DNA of 64,000 nt from Debaryomyces hansenii CBS767 (lineage: Eukaryota > Ascomycota > Pichiomycetes > Serinales > Debaryomycetaceae): assembly GCF_000006445.2 (NCBI RefSeq), contig NC_006045.2, forward strand, positions 1,240,001 through 1,304,000, given 5' to 3'. Under the pieces are notes generated by a model, which did not search any database, had not been told where the DNA came from, and was given only the letters and a program-made list of their open reading frames with translations. Shown here piece by piece: positions 20,961 to 31,140 of the stretch. Numbering within the stretch: the stretch's first letter is position 1; every line of letters starts with the position of its first letter. The translations under genes and the position numbers were made by a program.

Positions 20961-21232
20961 GCTATGCTTATGCTATACTATGCTATTCCTATATTGTGTA
21001 AAGCTTTGTAGTGCTTCAAAAGTAGTAGGATATTAATTCTTAATATTTCACTGATTATGTAATATCTTGAAAATTTTTGAGATGAGGAAAATACGATAGA
21101 TAACATACGACTGTTTTGTGTAATTTTAAATTTTTTTTTTTTACTAGAGCTGATATGAAAAATATACTTGATGGCATCTTAGGAATTCTTTTTTATAATT
21201 TATTCGTGGTGACTTTATAATTTTGATTTACA
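20961..21232. promoter_or_regulatory. Shared divergent promoter of LCP5 and NSA2
   Basis: 272 bp between two ribosome-biogenesis genes. Contains a poly-T tract at 21127-21140 and a TGAAAATTTTTGAGATGAG segment at 21067-21085 resembling the RRPE (AAAAATTTT) and PAC (GATGAG) motifs, which are known to co-regulate rRNA-processing genes. Motif assignment is from memory of the consensus sequences. Confidence 0.6.
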
Positions 21233-22018
21233 ATGCCTCAAAACGAATATATTGAGCAGCACATCAAGCAGCATGGGAGACGGTTAGATTATGAAGAGAG
21301 AAAGAGAAAGAAGGCAGCCAGAGAAGGACACAGAATAGCTAAGGATGCCCAAGAATTGAAGGGATGGAGAGGTAAGCAATTTGCTAAGAAGCGTTATAGT
21401 GAAAAGGTTGCTATGAAGAAGAAGATCAAGACACATCAAGAATCTAAGGTCAAGGGCCCAGCCACACCTAAGGAAGATGATGGTGAAGCATTACCTACCT
21501 ATTTGTTAGATCGTCAAACTAATAATTCAGCCAAAGCAATTAGTTCTTCGATCAAGCAGAAGAGATTAGAAAAGGCCGATAAGTTCGCTGTGCCATTGCC
21601 AAGAGTTAAAGGTATTTCTGAGGAGGAAATGTTTAAGGTTATTAAGACTGGTAAACAAAAGTCCAAGGCGTGGAAAAGAATGATCACCAAGCATACATTT
21701 GTTGGTGAAGGATTTACTCGTAGACCTGTGAAGATGGAAAGAATTATTAGACCATCTGCTTTAAGACAAAAGAAGGCTAACGTGACACATCCAGAATTAG
21801 CTGTTACTGTGTTTTTACCAATCTTGGGTGTCAAGAAGAATCCGCAATCACCAATGTATACGCAATTAGGAGTCTTAACTAAAGGTACTATTATTGAAGT
21901 TAATGTTTCCGAATTAGGTTTGGTTACTGCTGGTGGTAAAGTTGTTTGGGGTAAATATGCACAAATTACGAATGAACCTGATAGAGATGGTTGTGTCAAC
22001 GCTGTTTTATTAGTTTGA
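21233..22018 (+). CDS. NSA2: Nsa2, 60S ribosome biogenesis factor
   Basis: 261 residues, the canonical Nsa2 length, starting M-P-Q-N-E-Y-I-E. The N-terminal half is highly basic ([17 protein letters not shown]). The C-terminal half is an S8e-like beta-barrel region with [20 protein letters not shown] and the ending [21 protein letters not shown]. Known: a nucleolar pre-60S factor needed for 27S pre-rRNA processing. Its codon choice looks biased, as expected for a well-expressed gene. Confidence 0.97.
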   Translation: MPQNEYIEQHIKQHGRRLDYEERKRKKAAREGHRIAKDAQELKGWRGKQFAKKRYSEKVAMKKKIKTHQESKVKGPATPKEDDGEALPTYLLDRQTNNSAKAISSSIKQKRLEKADKFAVPLPRVKGISEEEMFKVIKTGKQKSKAWKRMITKHTFVGEGFTRRPVKMERIIRPSALRQKKANVTHPELAVTVFLPILGVKKNPQSPMYTQLGVLTKGTIIEVNVSELGLVTAGGKVVWGKYAQITNEPDRDGCVNAVLLV

Positions 22019-22189
22019 TTAGAGATATTCAATTCGGTATTTAGTAGCTACTTACTTATGATTTTGCATTTTGTATTTTAGCCTTTTAGTTATGATTCTG
22101 TCCGTTAATTTAAATTGCATCGGTTTATATATATATAGTTTTTATTTGCAAATTATTACTAAATATAAACTTACTATATGAATTACGAT

Positions 22190-25100
22190 TCAATCAGACA
22201 ATTCGTCAAATAGGTCTAAACAAAGAATATTCCTTTTTCCAAGTGATCTGAACCCACAATTTAATATCAACTTTCCGTTTTCCCTAATTATATCCCATTG
22301 ACTACTCAACAATTTTGTGCCAACTAAGAAGCACAACCCACTAATATTTTGCTTGTTACTTATAAATGGTAATAAATCACAGTATTTGCTAATGATTTCA
22401 TGCGGAGCATGTAATCTGTTGTTTAATTTAAATGGATGGATGCTATATTCGTTATGTAGATTATCCTTTCTCAAATTGGTCAAAAATTCTTGTCTAATCC
22501 GTTGCAAGTATTCGTAACATCCTTCCGCACTTAACTCTACTAAATCTTCGTATCTTTCACTTGAAACCTTCTTCAAATCATCTAATTCAATAAACCTTTG
22601 GGACTCTATTCCACAGGTTGAAAAAGCGAAACTCCATAATACTAATGTTGCAATCCCCACTGCATACATGCCATCAAAATAATCGTCGTCCACGTTCCAA
22701 TCTATGAATTCAACGTTAGAAGTTTTCTCATTCACATTCAATGGTTTTAACATCAATTCCCACAATAACAAATAACAATGGATAATACTCTTTAAGTTTA
22801 CTAAATCAATAGTTGATCTCTTGGTTTGGGGATTCTTTAACCAAATGCTATTGAGTTTATTCTGAACAATGGCATGATCTTTCATTGTAGCACTTACACT
22901 CATATTTGCTGGAGACCCACCAAATATTGCTATATCGTAATGATTGATATCAGCCATGCCTATTATCTGAGTTAAATGATACATTGGAAATTGACACTGT
23001 GATTTAATAATACAGTCCAGAGTATTTGATGGAGTCTTGAAGACCTCTGAACAACAGTTGCCATTGATTTCAAGATGCCAATTATCAAAAGCCTTGGACA
23101 ATACTTCTTTCCATAATACAAATCCTTGGGATTTATTATTTCCATTAATATTAGTTAACAAAGACGAGCTATTTTGTAAATCAGTTTGCTGCATTTGATA
23201 CATGATCGAAAATAACCCAGCAAATAGAACCTTCCTTGTGAAGAGCGATAACTTGAGTTCAGCTTTATTTTCTTGGCTAGACGGCGTTTTATATGGCTTC
23301 AACAATTTCTTAAGGACATTTAAAAAGCTTTCCCCATTCCTTATCTTTAGAGGGTAATTGTTATTCAGATCTTTTCTTTTCTTCAATAGATCTCCATTTT
23401 GTCGGTCTTGATTTGGTTTCTGTAACTTTTTCTGTCTCTTCACAATTTTTCTAAAGGATCCATTCACTTCTGTGGATTCCCAAAGATGATCATCATCACA
23501 TGGTAAATTTAGAAGTTGTAATTGATAGAACATAATTTGAGGATTATGGCGGAACTTAATGTAATCAATAATGTCCAAATAGAATGTCATAAATGTAATC
23601 CTTTTCATTGATTCGGATTCCACCCATTTCACAAATAAATCATAATCCGTAGTATCATTATTATCTACTGACATATCATTTGGTGTATCAGATTCATCCG
23701 CGCTGGTGTTGGAACCGCTTGTCAGATTTGTTTTCTTAGTAGTGGTTGCTGGATTCCCACCCAACAAAGGCGATCTTCGCAATAGCTGTACGGTGGTTCC
23801 ATGATGTATATGCCCTCTCTCGTGCAATCTTCTCAGAAGAAAGTTTTTTTCACACCACTCCAATATATTCAAACTTTGCAAAATCCATACCTTGACAGGT
23901 GATTTAAAATCTTCATGTTGAAAGATCATGAATCTCAAAGGGGTGGCAATACTAAGGCAAAACTTGAACTCAGGAGACTTCTTTCTTCTTCGTTGTTTAT
24001 CGTTTGATTTATCTGATGACGTGCAATAATTACAGCCAACTATAATCATGGGCAAAAGTAATAGGGGCTCAGCTGTCTTTGTATCAAAGGATGGTCTATG
24101 AAGAATTGTAAACTGGGGGTGGAAAATAGACCAATAGGTAGATAGATAATAAGAAAACCTATTCTCTATACTATAATCTTCATTACCAGTGTCTGACTGT
24201 TCAAAAATTTCATCAATCATCTTCCTTGAAACGGTGGGTAAAGACTTTATTAATTTATCGACAAGGAGGGAATTAATGAAAATATGCTTGTTCTTTTCAA
24301 TATTATTTTTGTCTGGCATCAAGAACTTTTGCAAAGATGCAACTGTAGATTTCCTATTCTGGTCCCCTGAAATTGGGCTGTTCTGTAGGTCACTCGTTAA
24401 CACTGGAGATGTGGATTCATTAGTAGTGGTAGGCGAATTAGAGGATCCTGTTGAACTCATATTAAACTTATAATTTAATCCCGATAACAATGGCTCGCTT
24501 CCGTTAACTGACTGAGCTTGGTAATTTCTTAAGAAAACTTCGTCTAGAGGGTTATCATCGTTCGAAAATATATTTACGTCTTGCATTCCATAATTATTCA
24601 TCGATTGAATATTGGCTTGTGGATTTTGATAATCATTATGATAAAATGGAGCCAACACTTCTTCCTTATACTGGTTATCTTGCTGAGGAACTTGCTGCTG
24701 AGGGACATGCGGTTGTGGTACTTGATGTTGTATATGTTGATTATTTATTTGTTGTTGTTGAATATGCTGTTGTTGTATGTGGTCACCAATAGGAGAAAAT
24801 TGCGAGCCACTATATGGAGAAGGAATATGGCCCTTTACAGTATTATCAAATACCGGGCCTGAATTAAGATGAACTTGAGAATGAATATTGTTCGGGCTTG
24901 GGTCAATTTGGTTGACACCTTTCAAGCTTTCCCGCTTCATATTTTCTGATCCTGGTGTAACGATCATATTTTCGGGTGATTCAGTAAACAACCACGATAA
25001 AATATCATTTTGTGACTGAGGTATATTATTACCAAAATTGGGTACTTTATACTGATCGGCGTACATATCTTGTATATGAGAAGCCATCGCATTGTTCTGA

Positions 25101-25720
25101 GGATGGATATACGGTGGTCTTCCATTAAAATTCCTCGGTTCTTGTTGAGGGAATCTTGCATCTTTAATGGGATTTATGGGAACCTGATTGCCTATTGTAT
25201 TGTTTAATGAGCTATTGACAGGCGGTAAATGAGAACCCGTTCCATTATGTGTATGTTCTGCATGATTGACGCCATGTATCAAATTAGATATTTGCAATGG
25301 AGACTGTGTCTGGTAGTTAGGAAGTATGATAGGTGATTCCCCAGGCGAAGCCTGAGGCGAGACACTGCTTTTCGATGGATTGGAAAAACTAGATCTGACA
25401 CTTTTTGGATAGTTTTTATTAGCAAGTTCCAGGTGTCTTTTAGCATGGCGTTCTTTCAAGTCCTTACGAACAAATGTCTTACCACATTTTCTCTTGTTAC
25501 CTCCGTAGTCTTCGATAATAGCTTCACATTCAAATAGCTCTTTTGGTTCATGATTCAAATGATGCCGTGCTAGATGATCCGATCTTGTAAATACCTTATC
25601 ACAATCTGGACATGGAAAGCTGCCTAGCGTTCTCTTTTTCTTCCTAGGTTTATCTGTCGGACTATTCTTATTTACTCCGTTGCTGCTATGGGCATCGGGA
25701 CTCTCACTATATTTTGACAT
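22190..25720 (-). CDS. Large C2H2 zinc-finger transcription factor with fungal-specific domain
   Basis: 1176 residues from the ATG at 25720; the frame is open further upstream but starts there with GTG. Finger one is C37/C40/H53/H57. Finger two has an expanded knuckle, C65-x13-C79-x12-H92-x3-H96. A basic KPRKKKR stretch at residues 24-30 is a likely nuclear signal. The middle is Asn/Gln-rich with His-Gln runs. The second half has the helical fungal-specific transcription factor region (for example FSYYLSTYWSIFHPQFTILHRPSF). This architecture is that of the Adr1/Rsf2/Tda9-like regulators, often tied to carbon-source responses. I cannot name an orthologue. The 536-bp promoter contains a perfect 26-bp inverted repeat. 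Confidence 0.85.
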   Translation of the reverse strand: MSKYSESPDAHSSNGVNKNSPTDKPRKKKRTLGSFPCPDCDKVFTRSDHLARHHLNHEPKELFECEAIIEDYGGNKRKCGKTFVRKDLKERHAKRHLELANKNYPKSVRSSFSNPSKSSVSPQASPGESPIILPNYQTQSPLQISNLIHGVNHAEHTHNGTGSHLPPVNSSLNNTIGNQVPINPIKDARFPQQEPRNFNGRPPYIHPQNNAMASHIQDMYADQYKVPNFGNNIPQSQNDILSWLFTESPENMIVTPGSENMKRESLKGVNQIDPSPNNIHSQVHLNSGPVFDNTVKGHIPSPYSGSQFSPIGDHIQQQHIQQQQINNQHIQHQVPQPHVPQQQVPQQDNQYKEEVLAPFYHNDYQNPQANIQSMNNYGMQDVNIFSNDDNPLDEVFLRNYQAQSVNGSEPLLSGLNYKFNMSSTGSSNSPTTTNESTSPVLTSDLQNSPISGDQNRKSTVASLQKFLMPDKNNIEKNKHIFINSLLVDKLIKSLPTVSRKMIDEIFEQSDTGNEDYSIENRFSYYLSTYWSIFHPQFTILHRPSFDTKTAEPLLLLPMIIVGCNYCTSSDKSNDKQRRRKKSPEFKFCLSIATPLRFMIFQHEDFKSPVKVWILQSLNILEWCEKNFLLRRLHERGHIHHGTTVQLLRRSPLLGGNPATTTKKTNLTSGSNTSADESDTPNDMSVDNNDTTDYDLFVKWVESESMKRITFMTFYLDIIDYIKFRHNPQIMFYQLQLLNLPCDDDHLWESTEVNGSFRKIVKRQKKLQKPNQDRQNGDLLKKRKDLNNNYPLKIRNGESFLNVLKKLLKPYKTPSSQENKAELKLSLFTRKVLFAGLFSIMYQMQQTDLQNSSSLLTNINGNNKSQGFVLWKEVLSKAFDNWHLEINGNCCSEVFKTPSNTLDCIIKSQCQFPMYHLTQIIGMADINHYDIAIFGGSPANMSVSATMKDHAIVQNKLNSIWLKNPQTKRSTIDLVNLKSIIHCYLLLWELMLKPLNVNEKTSNVEFIDWNVDDDYFDGMYAVGIATLVLWSFAFSTCGIESQRFIELDDLKKVSSERYEDLVELSAEGCYEYLQRIRQEFLTNLRKDNLHNEYSIHPFKLNNRLHAPHEIISKYCDLLPFISNKQNISGLCFLVGTKLLSSQWDIIRENGKLILNCGFRSLGKRNILCLDLFDELSD

Positions 25721-26256
25721 AATAAGTTTCAATTCACAGAAGTTAAGTCTAACTACTGAGCATATACCGCCGATGCTAGCCACTTACCTAGATGTAAACC
25801 TAGATGTATTAATTAAGTAGGATTAATTGAAACTAATATATGGTAACAGGATAAGTACTATATTCTCCACCTTAGTTTAGTTTGAGCTGTAGTCAGGTGA
25901 TGACAATACGTAAAAGTTCGTTTATGCCCTTCGATCGGTTAACCTCCTACGATTATACTTGATATATGACGACAATTGATGAGTAGATATCAAGTAATGT
26001 ACGTTGTATGGTTACTTAAATGATATACTACATTATGATAAGTTTCTGAATGTAGTTCTTCAAATGAGAAGCGTCATATCGGTGTAAAAATAGTGCCGAT
26101 CCAAGATCTAAAGATCTTGGATCCCTAATAGATCTCTCGATAGTAAACGGGACTAAAACGTACTACCAAGTACTGTTTGTAGGTGTTCTAATCATTTATT
26201 TGTCAGGTCTACAGGAAATACTTAAGAGTACATAAATGTTCAATGCAATTTACTAT
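25721..26256. other. Intergenic, 536 bp
   Basis: Promoter of the large C2H2 regulator (leftward) and 3' end of SAN1. Apart from the inverted repeat at 26098-26123 nothing gene-like is seen. Confidence 0.55.
26098..26123. repeat. Perfect inverted repeat, 12-bp arms, 2-bp centre
   Basis: GATCCAAGATCT, AA, then its exact reverse complement. It could be a transcript hairpin at the SAN1 3' end, about 130 bp past the stop codon on that strand, or a dimeric regulator site for the gene to the left. Confidence 0.85.
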
Positions 26257-27585
26257 TCAATCAACCGATGGAGGTCTAACATATGGATGAGATCTACCAT
26301 TAGTTGCTCGGTTTCTAGTTGTTCTTTCTGGACCACCTCTCCCATTTGACGCAGGCAGCAAGCTCCGTGAATCTGAGAAGGATGCATGAGAGGAGATTTG
26401 CTCGTTCTGACCTTCACCATTCTGTTGATTGGTTTCATGTCCCGCATCAATAACCGAAGGATTATTCTCCAGAGTAGTACCAGTCTGAGTGTCTGAGCTA
26501 CGGTTTGTTTCAGATGCATTATTTCTTCTGGTTTCTCTCCTTAAATCCCGAACTTGGCTTCTTAGTGGCATAAATGGTACGCTGCTACTACCTTCAGAAA
26601 ATGGGAATCTTCTTGGGACAACCAAATTTGGCTCTCGGCTTGTTAAAGACCGTGGTGAATTACCATCTACTGTATAATATGGCGTTGCCCAATCTTGATG
26701 CATATATGAGTCTGTCAAAGGACTTATGGATGGGTTGAAAGGTCTCCTGAATGGGTTAAACACGTCTGTCAGATGGTTTAAAATATGATCAACCACTTGT
26801 TCTTCGTTGGAATTGAAGTTATAGAAACTATTGTCTCGAATGATGTTTCGTCTGGCAATTTTTGGGTCTGTTTCCTTCAGAGCCTCCACCTCTTCACGAC
26901 ACAAAGGACAGCTAACGTTACCTTTTAACCATTCAATAATGCACGATTTACCGAACACATGATCGCAATTTGGCATTTTGACTGGCATATGTGAAACCTC
27001 TTCTTCTTTTTCTTTATCTTGATTCTCTTCCATCTTTTCTTCCTCCGCATATCCTGGTAGTATTTGATCTGGCCTTGCATTTTCTAATGTACTTAAATTT
27101 CTAGACGGAAACCTTGAATTGATAAGAGCCCCTTCGTCTACGGGGAAAAATAACGAAGGATCATTAAATTGTTGAGCATGTTCCATTGACTGAATATTAT
27201 TTATATTGTAGAAGTTATTCAAATTCTCACATATTGCTGCATTCTGTTCTCTAAGGTGTCTGTACATATTCGAACTTCCTTCAGTGTTACTACTATTCTC
27301 TTCTTTCACATTCTTACTTTCCTTCTCGTTTCCTGCTTGATAAGGGTCGAAGCAAATAGGACAATTAGGATCCGAAACTGATGATAAATCAAGTTCTCTT
27401 AAACTGTTTATTGCATCTCCCGATGCAGTTTTCTTCTTGGTTCTTATCCCACTAGCACTCAACGCTCTATCAAGAACGTCTCTTAACCATGTTGGCAAAT
27501 CTGAATTCATATTATTAGCTGCGTCTATATCAACATCGATAATCGTGGCCCCCATAAAGTTCGGTGGTCTTTCTGAAGGATCCAT
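26257..27585 (-). CDS. SAN1: San1-like RING ubiquitin ligase
   Basis: 442 residues, ATG at 27585. The RING is split. The first pair is C75/C78 in PNCPICFDPY; after an insert of about 128 residues come C207/H209/C215 and C226/C229 in NCDHVFGKSCIIEWL and SCPLC. Flanks are disordered and rich in Ser/Asn/Arg. Known: San1 is a nuclear quality-control E3 that binds misfolded proteins directly through disordered regions, and its RING has a long interior span. HVFGKSC has glycine where many RING-H2 proteins have histidine. Identity is by architecture, so moderately sure. Confidence 0.75.
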   Translation of the reverse strand: MDPSERPPNFMGATIIDVDIDAANNMNSDLPTWLRDVLDRALSASGIRTKKKTASGDAINSLRELDLSSVSDPNCPICFDPYQAGNEKESKNVKEENSSNTEGSSNMYRHLREQNAAICENLNNFYNINNIQSMEHAQQFNDPSLFFPVDEGALINSRFPSRNLSTLENARPDQILPGYAEEEKMEENQDKEKEEEVSHMPVKMPNCDHVFGKSCIIEWLKGNVSCPLCREEVEALKETDPKIARRNIIRDNSFYNFNSNEEQVVDHILNHLTDVFNPFRRPFNPSISPLTDSYMHQDWATPYYTVDGNSPRSLTSREPNLVVPRRFPFSEGSSSVPFMPLRSQVRDLRRETRRNNASETNRSSDTQTGTTLENNPSVIDAGHETNQQNGEGQNEQISSHASFSDSRSLLPASNGRGGPERTTRNRATNGRSHPYVRPPSVD

Positions 27586-27956
27586 TATGTTTGATAACTT
27601 TTAGAACTATTTAGAATCGTACAGCTTATACTAAAAGGAATTTATAATACTTCATGACAAGTAGGCTAGTTTGCGAAAATCACTGATAAATTGCGGAATT
27701 ACAAATATCGATCTACATACAATCAGGTGTTTGCAAAAGAATAAATATATACTTAAACTATACAAATTAGAACGAAATGCTAATAACAAGATAAAAAATG
27801 TAGGTTATCTATAGAAGTACGACCCATTTTACAACGAAAGCTAAAATGTTTCTAACACAGTTTCTGCGGCTGGTACTATGAGCAAAATTTGGTCTACCAG
27901 AAATAGTAGATTATTAATGTAGGAAGTCCTAGATACAATAAGTAGCCATATAGAGC
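27586..27956. other. Intergenic, 371 bp
   Basis: SAN1 promoter and PTI1 3' end, AT-rich. No RNA gene or repeat seen. Confidence 0.5.
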
Positions 27957-29165
27957 TTATAAGTATTGCGCTCTTAAATTGGTTACCATGATTTGCTTGT
28001 CTGGAGGCAAAGAACGAATTTGATCGACAGGTAACGATAAAACTTGGGCGATTAAGTCTGCTTGATCCGGTGCCATAGCAGACAATTTTGCAACTGTCCC
28101 TGGAGGTAAATGTGGCCATCTGGAAGATTGCGGCGTAGGCGGAAGCGATGGCTGTTGTTGGAGTTGACCATAAGGATTTGATATTTGTTGGGCACTAGGT
28201 ATTTGCGATAATGATGGTTGTTGTGGAACTTGTTGCATGTGAGGACGCATTTGATTATGCATTTGGTTTTGCATTGAAGACTGCATCGATGCTTGCATTG
28301 GTGCTTGCATTGGTGCTTGCATTGGCTGTTGCTGAGAAACTGGAGTGTTCGATGTAGACTTCATGGATTCGGATATGACATCCGCGTCAATGAACCCCAT
28401 GAGTAATAAGGCTTGGGCTGCAGCAGTGGCTAACTGAGGTGATAATTGGAAAACATCCACTGCCCTGTTTGCATTGGGGCCGCTCAAAATACTTTTAAGG
28501 TTTGAAATCAATTCGATGAGTTGCGCAGGTGGGATCTGACTTAATGTCTCGTTAATCTTGTCTGGAACGGCAAATGGCAAATTAGAAGGCGGTGGTAACC
28601 CTTGCGATGTCGACAAATAGTTAGACAGCATATGCGAGCCGGCATTATTGAACTGATTGTTCTGCAGCTGTTGTGGCACTAATTGAGGTTGAAATTGATT
28701 CACTGGTGGAGTGAATGTCGATGTAGGAGTCAAATTTCCGTTATTAGCAGGAACTGGCGGACCATTATATAACATCTCCGGAGGCAACTGAACTGTATTT
28801 GGTAGATGCTTCCTATCCAACGTTAATATTGGTTTATAATCCGAAGGTGCATTTGATCTCAATCCTTCTTTCGACAACTCAATTCTTAATTTTTTGTATT
28901 GGCCCTTTTGATTTGGCTGGTTATTCAAAAGTTTTATTTGACCTAAAAGCTGTAATCCTTTCTGAGTGTCCTGAGGTGTTTGGTACTCGACAAAACAAAA
29001 CCCCTTATTTTTGCCGGCGTAGTCAAACCCTAGTCTAACATCCACGACATTTCCGGATCCACAAACTACCGACTTGATTATATTTTCATCCCACTCATAT
29101 GGTAATTGTCCAACATAGAGAACTGTTGAAGCAGTTAATGGCGTACTAGTCTTTCTCGCCATCAT
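27957..29165 (-). CDS. PTI1: Pti1, CstF64-like subunit of the cleavage/polyadenylation machinery
   Basis: 402 residues from the ATG at 29165 (two adjacent ATGs; the preceding codon is TTG). An RRM covers about residues 15-100, with VLYVGQLPYEW (RNP2) and KGFCFVEY (RNP1). A hinge-like helical region lies near 205-270, then a Gln/Met-rich repeat tract (units of MQAP). The C-terminal domain, PPDKQIMVTNLRAQYL, is like the CstF64 end. Known: Pti1 belongs to yeast CPF (APT part) and is a CstF64 relative distinct from Rna15. RNA15 lies 5.6 kb away in this window, which separates the two. Choice of PTI1 rests on the RRM divergence and length. Confidence 0.82.
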   Translation of the reverse strand: MMARKTSTPLTASTVLYVGQLPYEWDENIIKSVVCGSGNVVDVRLGFDYAGKNKGFCFVEYQTPQDTQKGLQLLGQIKLLNNQPNQKGQYKKLRIELSKEGLRSNAPSDYKPILTLDRKHLPNTVQLPPEMLYNGPPVPANNGNLTPTSTFTPPVNQFQPQLVPQQLQNNQFNNAGSHMLSNYLSTSQGLPPPSNLPFAVPDKINETLSQIPPAQLIELISNLKSILSGPNANRAVDVFQLSPQLATAAAQALLLMGFIDADVISESMKSTSNTPVSQQQPMQAPMQAPMQASMQSSMQNQMHNQMRPHMQQVPQQPSLSQIPSAQQISNPYGQLQQQPSLPPTPQSSRWPHLPPGTVAKLSAMAPDQADLIAQVLSLPVDQIRSLPPDKQIMVTNLRAQYL

Positions 29166-29332
29166 CAATAAGAAAAAGTATCACTGTATATGTTACTGTA
29201 ACCGATAATTTTGAGAATAATGGCGATATTTTCGTAAATGCATTTAAATGGAGGTTTGACGAAAATCTCCAAGACGGTATACGGTTAAAGCAGAAAAATT
29301 TCCGGAGACAAGTTTGAAGAAAAAAAAAAAGA

Positions 29333-29404
29333 TTCCGATACCGGGAGTCGAACCCGGGTTTGCTCGGTGAAAGCGAACCGTGCTAGCCGTTACACTATAT
29401 CGGA
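29333..29404 (-). tRNA. tRNA-Glu (anticodon TTC)
   Basis: A 72-nt cloverleaf on the minus strand. The acceptor stem TCCGATA (29404-29398) pairs with TATCGGA (29340-29334), with discriminator A at 29333. The anticodon loop is CTTTCAC with anticodon TTC, and the T arm has GGTTCGACTCC. No intron. A poly-T run lies just downstream on its strand (29319-29330 as A on plus), a Pol III terminator. An LTR-like element starts 14 bp upstream of its 5' end. Confidence 0.97.
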
Positions 29405-29417
29405 TAATTCATAAAGT

Positions 29418-29668
29418 TGTAAGAGAGAGTAAGTATCCATATATTGACTATATAAGTTATACATCATGGTTGCAAAAGTTGTATAAATAGAAGTGATTAT
29501 TCCCTGAGTTTGGATAGACGAAAGAGGAAGGAAATTAGGAACTAAATATAGGTAGTTAAAGTTAGTTAGTTAGCTAAGGATAAGAAGTTAAGTTCTATTT
29601 GGCCTATAGAACATACATATAATATACAGAGAAAAGGAATTACCATATTGGTCCCCAGTTTCCTTACA
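29418..29668 (+). mobile_element. Probable solo LTR next to tRNA-Glu
   Basis: About 251 bp with TG...CA ends: it starts TGTAAGAGAGAG and ends TTCCTTACA. It contains GTTGCAAAAGTTG at 29469-29481 directly followed by the TATA box TATAAATAG (29482-29490). It sits 13 bp from the 5' end of a tRNA gene, a usual target of Ty1/Ty3-type elements. A second copy of its first 50 bp lies just beyond. I see no clear target-site duplication, so the right boundary is tentative. Confidence 0.6.
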
Positions 29669-29672
29669 TGTT

Positions 29673-29722
29673 TGTAAGAGAACACAAGTATTCATATATG
29701 GACTATATATGTTACAACTGCA
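29673..29722 (+). mobile_element. Second LTR start, truncated
   Basis: TGTAAGAGA followed by about 40 bp that matches the LTR at 29418 at roughly three of four positions, including the block ATTCATATATGGACTATATA. The match fades after about 50 bp. No internal retrotransposon coding sequence follows. Confidence 0.5.
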
Positions 29723-30988
29723 GCATTTTCCCGTTAGCATGGTAACACAAATTCGTGGTTCCAGTCTATCGTCTATCCTTCCGTGTGGTGTTGGAAATGC
29801 TCCATTGTGTGAATTGCCGTGTTCTCCATCGTTGTCTATTATTATTAACTGTTAACAGTCATACTGTCCCTTAGGACCGTGCTTGAATATCATGCAGCAG
29901 CAACTTGGATACCAAGGAGCACTCAAATTCTAACTTTAATGGAACTATGTCAACTATGTCACTATTGTGAATAACTGTCACCTGTTACGTAAATGATAGC
30001 TGCTATTAGAGTATCGAAATCAAACTACCAACCCGTCACAACAGTAAACATTCCGATGATAAATGATTGCTAATTCATTTATAGATTGATTAATCAAACA
30101 AGTCAATATTTATTTACAGAAACATACCAATACAATTAAATCTGTACTAGTTTGAATGTAATTTTCATTACGACAGTTGTTGCTATACATTAACCACTTA
30201 TCATACACACTCGCAAAAAATAGTAGAAAATGCAGAAATTAAGAAAATTAATAGTGAATTTGCAGTTAGTTATTTACTTGACAAACTGCTAATATGATGG
30301 GGGTCAATGGATCTCCATCATTGTAGAGTTCAAGAATTCCCTCTATGAAACGGTTCATTAATGTAGAGAATTTACTTCAAAAAACGGCCAATGAGGCTCA
30401 CCTTTTTGATTACTTCGCGAGAAAAAATCAGCCATGCGTTATGGCTGTTCTGAGATCAAGGGAACGCGAGTAGGATTTGGAACCAAACCGTCCAGACAAC
30501 TTATCGGCAGAGGTGCTAGGGATATTCTTTGATTTTGGCTGGACTGATCCCCAATGAATCTATTCTGTTGCGGTGAGCTTGTTACTAAATATCCATAGTT
30601 AGCTGACATTGTGAATAACAATTTCGGGACTGTCGCGGTTGTAATAAATATTTGGCATGTAGTTGTTGTTATGATTCGAACTTTTGTGGTTGTCCTTGAT
30701 CTACTGATAACTCCGGTAAATATATAGGCCGTTCTACTTGTGGTAAAGTTGTCAGTTGCTTTTGGGGAATATACTGAGGAGGTCTACAGAACGGTTGATT
30801 TGATCATTTGCTGCATTTTCCCATGTATTTTCCCAAGAGCTCATATGAAACGTAGAGATACATCTTATATATGTACAACTAAAAATCGAATATGAACAAA
30901 TATAATGTTTAATGGGAACTTTCATGTGAACTGTAGATGCTTGTAGACGTAGAGTCGTTGTTGTAGCATTAATATTGCGTATTATTAT
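29723..30988. other. Intergenic, 1.27 kb, mostly featureless
   Basis: AT-rich DNA with a 12-bp palindrome ACTGTTAACAGT at 29848-29859. A 56-codon minus-strand frame with ATG at 30609 and stop near 30439 has no recognisable features and may be a gene remnant. No intact gene seen. Confidence 0.5.
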
Positions 30989-31140
30989 TGTAAGAGATCA
31001 TATATATACATGTATCGGACATATAAAGAGTGTTGCAAAAGAGTGTTGCAAAAGTTGAAGTATAAATAGAGTAGGTTCATCCAGATTTTGTATTCTTTAT
31101 TTTCAACCTATAATTGATCATATATACATCAAATTAGGAA
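30989..31140 (+). promoter_or_regulatory. Promoter of secreted-protein gene 1, LTR-like
   Basis: Starts TGTAAGAGA like the LTR near 29418. Carries a tandem GAGTGTTGCAAAA repeat, then GTTGCAAAAGTTG (31045-31057) and TATAAATAG (31061-31069), 72 bp before the ATG. Near-identical sequence precedes genes 2 and 3. Confidence 0.7.

Noticed and set aside
30439..30609. 56-codon minus-strand frame with ATG at 30609
   Set aside because: No signal, domain or conservation visible; kept only as a possible remnant.
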